Source: Gemmatimonadota bacterium
GTDB taxonomy: Bacteria > Gemmatimonadota > Gemmatimonadetes > Gemmatimonadales > Gemmatimonadaceae
Assembly: GCA_027622655.1 (NCBI GenBank)
Contig: JAQBYI010000002.1
Location: 1 to 64,000 of the forward strand
Length of the DNA stretch: 64,000 bases
Reading direction: 5' to 3'
The number at the start of each line of letters is the position of its first letter. Within the stretch, counting starts at the first letter, position 1. The notes below the pieces were generated by a model. It was not told where the DNA came from and made no database searches. It saw only the letters and a list, made by a program, of their open reading frames with translations. The position numbers and the translations under genes are program-made. Shown one piece after another: positions 60,711-64,000 of the stretch.

Positions 60711-62063
60711 ATGGCAAGCATCCTCATCATCGACGACGAAATCGCAATCGCTACGGCGTTCGCGATGTTCTTCCGGCATGACGGGTCTCACGTCGTGCAT
60801 GAGGAGCACACCGGGACGGCGGGGATTGCGGCGTACGAGCGCCACAAGCCGGACCTGGTTCTCCTTGACGTGCGATTGCCGGACATGACCGGGTTCGATG
60901 TGCTCGCGCGCATCCGTCACGATGAACCGGTCGTGATCATGGTGACGGGGTATGGTGACGTCACCATGGCCGTCGAGGCGCTGCACAAGGGTGCCGAGAA
61001 TTTCCTCACGAAGCCTGTCGACCTGAGTCACCTCGCGGCCGCCGCGGAGCGGGCGCTTGAGAAGTCGCAACTACGCCGGATGAACCGGTACATCGCCGAG
61101 CGGCGCGGTGCGGCGGGCGGAATCGTGTTCGGTCCTTCTGCGGCCATGCGCGAGCTCGCAGCCCAGATCGCCGTGCTTTCAGGGAGCGATCGTACGACGG
61201 CGCTCATCGTTGGGCCGCGCGGCGCAGGCAAGGGCCGGGTGGCGGAGTTGATCCACGCCCAGGGGCCGCGAGCGGCCAATCCGTTCGTTGAGGTGAACTG
61301 TGCGGCGCTAACCGCCGAGTCGCTCGATTCCGAGTTGTTCGGCATCGAGGCGACCGTCGCTGGCGGATCCGGTTCCACTCGCAAAGGTGTATTCGAGATC
61401 GCCGACGGCGGAACTGTGTTTCTCGACGAGATCGGCGACCTCGCACCGCAACTGCAGCCCAAGCTTCTGCGGGTGCTCGAGGGGAAAGGGTTCCGGCGCC
61501 ACGGCGGCACCGGTGAAATCACGCCGAACGTACGGGTCATCGCCGCGACGAGCACTGATCTGGCGGCTGAAGTTGCCGCTGGGCGGTTTCGCGAAGACCT
61601 GTTCTACCGGCTCAGCGTCATGCCGATCACGCTTCCGCCGCTGCGCGACCGCGCGCGGGAAGACATTGTCGAGCTCACGGCGTACCTCCTCGATGTGCTC
61701 GCGAAGGCCGTGACCGGCGCGCCGACCGTTCTATCGGACGACGCCCTCGACGCCATTCTCCGCTACGGTTGGGCGGGCAACATCCGCGAATTGCGCAATG
61801 TGCTCGAGCGGGCAATGCTCCTGGCCCGTGGCCATGAGAAGATCGAACTCGCCCACCTGCCGCGCGACGTGCAGGGTGCGAGTGGGGCCGACGTGATCCA
61901 TCACGATCCCAAGTCGCTGTCGGACGTGCAGAAGGCCCACATCGACCGCACGCTCAAGGCCCACCACCAAAACCGAACGCATGCGGCGCGCGAACTCGGA
62001 ATTTCGCGGGCCACGCTGATCAAGAAAATTCGCGACTACGATCTGACCGACAAACCGCGCTGA
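60711..62063 (+). CDS. NtrC-family response regulator with degenerate GAFTGA loop
   Basis: A 450-residue regulator: receiver domain (phospho-acceptor Asp53 in LLDVRLPD, Lys101 in LTKPVD), AAA+ domain (Walker A GPRGAGKGR at 168-176, Walker B TVFLDEIGD at 235-243) and a C-terminal Fis-type HTH (NRTHAARELGISRATLIKKI). The loop that contacts sigma-54, normally GAFTGA, reads ATVAGG (about residues 214-219), so canonical sigma-54 activation is doubtful. The adjacent kinase gene is truncated, so it may respond to another kinase. Confidence 0.9.
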   Translation: MASILIIDDEIAIATAFAMFFRHDGSHVVHEEHTGTAGIAAYERHKPDLVLLDVRLPDMTGFDVLARIRHDEPVVIMVTGYGDVTMAVEALHKGAENFLTKPVDLSHLAAAAERALEKSQLRRMNRYIAERRGAAGGIVFGPSAAMRELAAQIAVLSGSDRTTALIVGPRGAGKGRVAELIHAQGPRAANPFVEVNCAALTAESLDSELFGIEATVAGGSGSTRKGVFEIADGGTVFLDEIGDLAPQLQPKLLRVLEGKGFRRHGGTGEITPNVRVIAATSTDLAAEVAAGRFREDLFYRLSVMPITLPPLRDRAREDIVELTAYLLDVLAKAVTGAPTVLSDDALDAILRYGWAGNIRELRNVLERAMLLARGHEKIELAHLPRDVQGASGADVIHHDPKSLSDVQKAHIDRTLKAHHQNRTHAARELGISRATLIKKIRDYDLTDKPR

Positions 62064-62076
62064 ATGGGAGCTTTGC

Positions 62077-62247
62077 ATGAATGATGCGATGCAGTGCCGG
62101 TCGTGCGGCCGCGAAGAGCGCGCCTCGGAAGGGTACCCCTGCACCGGGTGCGGCACCTTCGTCTGTCAGGTCTGCAACATCAGGGGAATCGTGCTCTGTA
62201 GCGCGTGCCAGGCGAAAGCGGAATCGACGTCGGCACCGGGCGCTTGA
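62077..62247 (+). CDS. Short zinc-ribbon-like protein with four CxxC motifs
   Basis: A 56-residue frame starting at ATG 62077 with a GGGAG site seven bases upstream. It contains four pairs of Cys spaced CxxC (CRSC, CTGC, CQVC, CSAC), suggesting one or two bound Zn ions. Its stop overlaps a TTG that could start the P1 peptidase gene. Its role is unknown; being just after a response regulator it might be co-transcribed with it. Confidence 0.75.
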   Translation: MNDAMQCRSCGREERASEGYPCTGCGTFVCQVCNIRGIVLCSACQAKAESTSAPGA

Positions 62248-63215
62248 GAGAACGCGACGCGTCCATCGCGGGCGCGGGGTTTGGCATTTCGGTCGGGCAC
62301 GCAACCGATGTAGCCGGTGCGACGGGGTGCACGGTCATACGCGGCACCGACGGCCCGCTCAGGGCGAGCGCCTTCGCTTTTGGTCGCGCCACCGGCACTC
62401 GCGAGTCCGCACTGCTTGAGCCGTGGGCTTCGAACGATCGAATCGATGCCGTGCTGCTTACAGGCGGGAGCGCATATGGACTCGACGCCGCGGCAGGGGT
62501 CATGCGCTGGATGGAGGAGCGTGGCCGGGGCTACGCCATTGCGGGAGGGGTCGTTCCCATCGTGCCAGCCGCAGTCGTGTTCGATCTGGCGCCGCTCGGA
62601 GCGTTCACCGCGCGTCCAACCGCCGACATGGCGTACGATGCCTGCGACCGCGCCACTCCGTCGGGCTGGGAAGAGGGAAGTGTCGGAGCGGGAACGGGGT
62701 GCACGGTTGGCAAACTGTACGGTCCGAAATTCGCGATGAAGGGCGGGGTTGGCGTCGGCGTGGCTGGAACGGACCTGATGGCCTGCGCCGTGACGGTCGT
62801 CAACGCCGTGGGGCACGTGCGCGGGATGGACGGCACTATTATCGCCGGCCCGCGTCACCCGACGCGCGGACTCGTGGACAGCGAACTCGAGGGATCCATG
62901 CACGGGTTCTTTGGATCGCCCGCCGAGAACACGACGATTTCGCTGGTGGCGCTAAATCACTCGTTCTCGAAAGTTGAGCTGCATCGCATTGCGCGCGCCG
63001 CGAGTGCTGCGCACGCGCGAAGGATTGGGCCCGCGGGCACCAGCTATGACGGCGACGTGGTATTCGCGGTGGCGCCGTCCGATCGGCCGGCCGGCGACCC
63101 GGTCCGCGCCGAGATTGTCGCTACGAAGGCGCTCGAAGAAGCCATCGTTCGGGCCGTCATGCTGGCCAAGGGCCGCGACGGCGTGCCGGGAAGGCTGGAC
63201 TCAGCGACGGAGTGA
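62244..63215 (+). CDS. P1 family peptidase (DmpA-like aminopeptidase)
   Basis: An N-terminal-nucleophile hydrolase that autocleaves before the Thr in GSPAENTTISLVALN (about residue 237), the DmpA/BapA signature. Other family features are FGISVGHATDVAGATGCTVI, LLTGGSAYGLDAAAGVMRWMEERGRGY and GAGTGCTVGKLYG. These enzymes cleave N-terminal residues, including beta-peptides or D-amino acids, from short peptides. TTG 62244 overlaps the zinc-ribbon stop (TTGA). GTG 62205 is the longer alternative. No signal peptide is seen. Confidence 0.9.
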   Translation: MRERDASIAGAGFGISVGHATDVAGATGCTVIRGTDGPLRASAFAFGRATGTRESALLEPWASNDRIDAVLLTGGSAYGLDAAAGVMRWMEERGRGYAIAGGVVPIVPAAVVFDLAPLGAFTARPTADMAYDACDRATPSGWEEGSVGAGTGCTVGKLYGPKFAMKGGVGVGVAGTDLMACAVTVVNAVGHVRGMDGTIIAGPRHPTRGLVDSELEGSMHGFFGSPAENTTISLVALNHSFSKVELHRIARAASAAHARRIGPAGTSYDGDVVFAVAPSDRPAGDPVRAEIVATKALEEAIVRAVMLAKGRDGVPGRLDSATE

Positions 63216-63245
63216 CGCGGCTCCGCTAGCGGCTCAGCTGGCGGC

Positions 63246-63668
63246 TCAGCTGACGAGCCCGTGCACCGGCCGGGCCGGCGTGCCGAGTCGAACGTGCAGG
63301 TACAGTTCGGACCGGAGCTCGCCATCGAGTTCGATGCGCATCGAGTGCGTTCCCGCCTCCTGGATCGGCAGGTCAATCGCCGCGATCACCGGTATGTCGA
63401 CCTCGACCGCGCCGGGTGGCGGTGTACCGACCTCCACTTCGCCCGACGACGACCAGATTTCATCGCCGTTCGGTCCGACCCACCCAAACGACAGCGTGTG
63501 AAGGCCCACGTCCTCGTGATCGGCCTTGAGCCGAACCACGAGCGTGGCCCGCGGATGAACAGCCGGCAGCGAGCCAATCTGCAGGGCGTCGAACACGCCG
63601 AGCACGTTGAGTTTGCCCTCCTGCGAGAGGTTGGCGGCATCGGCGAATAGCGCGAACGAGATGTGCAT
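63246..63668 (-). CDS. DUF6941-like protein of unknown function
   Basis: A 140-residue beta-rich protein (HISFALFADAANLSQEGKLNVLGVFDAL at its start, GTHSMRIELDGELRSELYLHV near its end). The opening FALFADAANLSQEGKLNVLGVFD is typical of the small DUF6941 group found in several phyla. No catalytic residues or TM are seen. It is convergent with the P1 peptidase gene. Confidence 0.7.
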   Translation of the reverse strand: MHISFALFADAANLSQEGKLNVLGVFDALQIGSLPAVHPRATLVVRLKADHEDVGLHTLSFGWVGPNGDEIWSSSGEVEVGTPPPGAVEVDIPVIAAIDLPIQEAGTHSMRIELDGELRSELYLHVRLGTPARPVHGLVS

Positions 63669-63843
63669 CGGCGGATATTAAGGCCTGAGCACTCCCTCGG
63701 CGAGCGATGCCGGCGAAGGATCGTCTGGCCGCAGCGCGCCCCCACTGTAATTTCATTATTGGCGCGGCGTGCCCATACGACGCCGCAACGTGCGACCGCG
63801 TCGCGATCGTGCGATGCCAACCCTCGTTCCCCGTATCGTCCAG

Positions 63844-64000
63844 ATGACAGCACCGGCCGCCATGAGCGCGGAAACTCGTCGTACCGTGCGCTCGACCGAA
63901 CTTGGCCTCGTCGTAATGGCTCTGATATGGGGCCTGAACTTCGCAGTGCTCAAGTACGGGACAACCGTGCTCGAGCCGATCGCGTACAACGCGATCCGAA
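63844..64000 (+). CDS. EamA/DMT superfamily transporter, N-terminal part (cut by window end)
   Basis: An open frame with no stop before the window edge. The protein starts with a polar stretch then the first DMT helix (ELGLVVMALIWGLNFAVLKY, with the W-G-x-N-F/A-x-x-K/R family motif), and LEPIAYNAIR (start of helix 2 region). ATG 63844 is likely; 63814 and 63862 are in the same frame. Substrate unknown (amino acids or other metabolites). Divergent from the DUF6941 gene. Confidence 0.8.
   Translation, partial: MTAPAAMSAETRRTVRSTELGLVVMALIWGLNFAVLKYGTTVLEPIAYNAIR

Overview
The window is GC-rich and almost fully coding. It reads as a Gram-negative, outer-membrane bacterium, most likely a member of Gemmatimonadota. 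This placement is inferred from family content, not from a marker gene. The clues are a sortilin/BNR-repeat exported protein with Gly/Arg-rich linkers, a DUF5117-type secreted zinc protease, a DUF5916 (CBM9-like) protein, Tat-exported class V aminotransferases, TamA/TamB, and many exported versions of normally cytosolic enzymes. I see no rRNA, tRNA, CRISPR array, prophage or classical insertion sequence.

Layout. 0-5.4 kb: a YggT membrane protein, an aldehyde dehydrogenase, then an ECF sigma factor followed by a one-TM protein with a glycogen-binding (CBM48/AMPK-beta-like) domain, a secreted helical protein and a second CBM48 protein. 5.4-12.9 kb: two Tat-exported PLP enzymes, an EVE-domain protein with a histone-H1-like tail, a group II decarboxylase, an exported RidA protein, a GH18-like protein and a TSUP permease. 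13-24.2 kb: citrate synthase, a TRIC channel, a frameshifted BNR-repeat protein, a nickel/cobalt permease, envelope proteins and a VWA protein. 24.2-24.8 kb: a small PD-(D/E)XK (GxxExxY) gene framed by 33-bp inverted repeats. 24.8-35.4 kb: two MFS transporters, a PepSY membrane protein, a zinc metalloprotease, small envelope proteins, an exported FAH-family protein and an AhpD-like protein with an in-frame TGA at the position of a CxxC cysteine (possible selenoprotein). 35.6-41.7 kb: a MoxR/ChlI-like AAA ATPase, a broken DUF5916 gene, an MshEN protein split by a stop codon and an exported DsrE protein. 41.7-48.5 kb: a minus-strand operon glcD-glcE-glcF-ygfZ-molybdopterin oxidoreductase. 48.6-52.5 kb: a primary-type sigma-70 factor, aroB, a PduO-type cobalamin adenosyltransferase and a Ser/Thr kinase. 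52.5-64 kb: a thioredoxin-reductase-like ferredoxin reductase, tamA, tamB, a histidine kinase remnant, an NtrC-like regulator without a recognisable GAFTGA loop, a short zinc-ribbon gene, a P1 peptidase, a DUF6941-like protein and the start of an EamA transporter.

Reliability. At least six otherwise recognisable genes are interrupted. Three have single-base indels in C or G runs (near 15970, 38690 and 60553). Three carry in-frame stops (TGA at 33792, TAG at 38179, TAA at 40888). Consensus errors in homopolymers or real gene decay could explain most of these. Only the TGA has a specific biological alternative (selenocysteine), because it replaces the redox cysteine and is followed by a SECIS-like hairpin.
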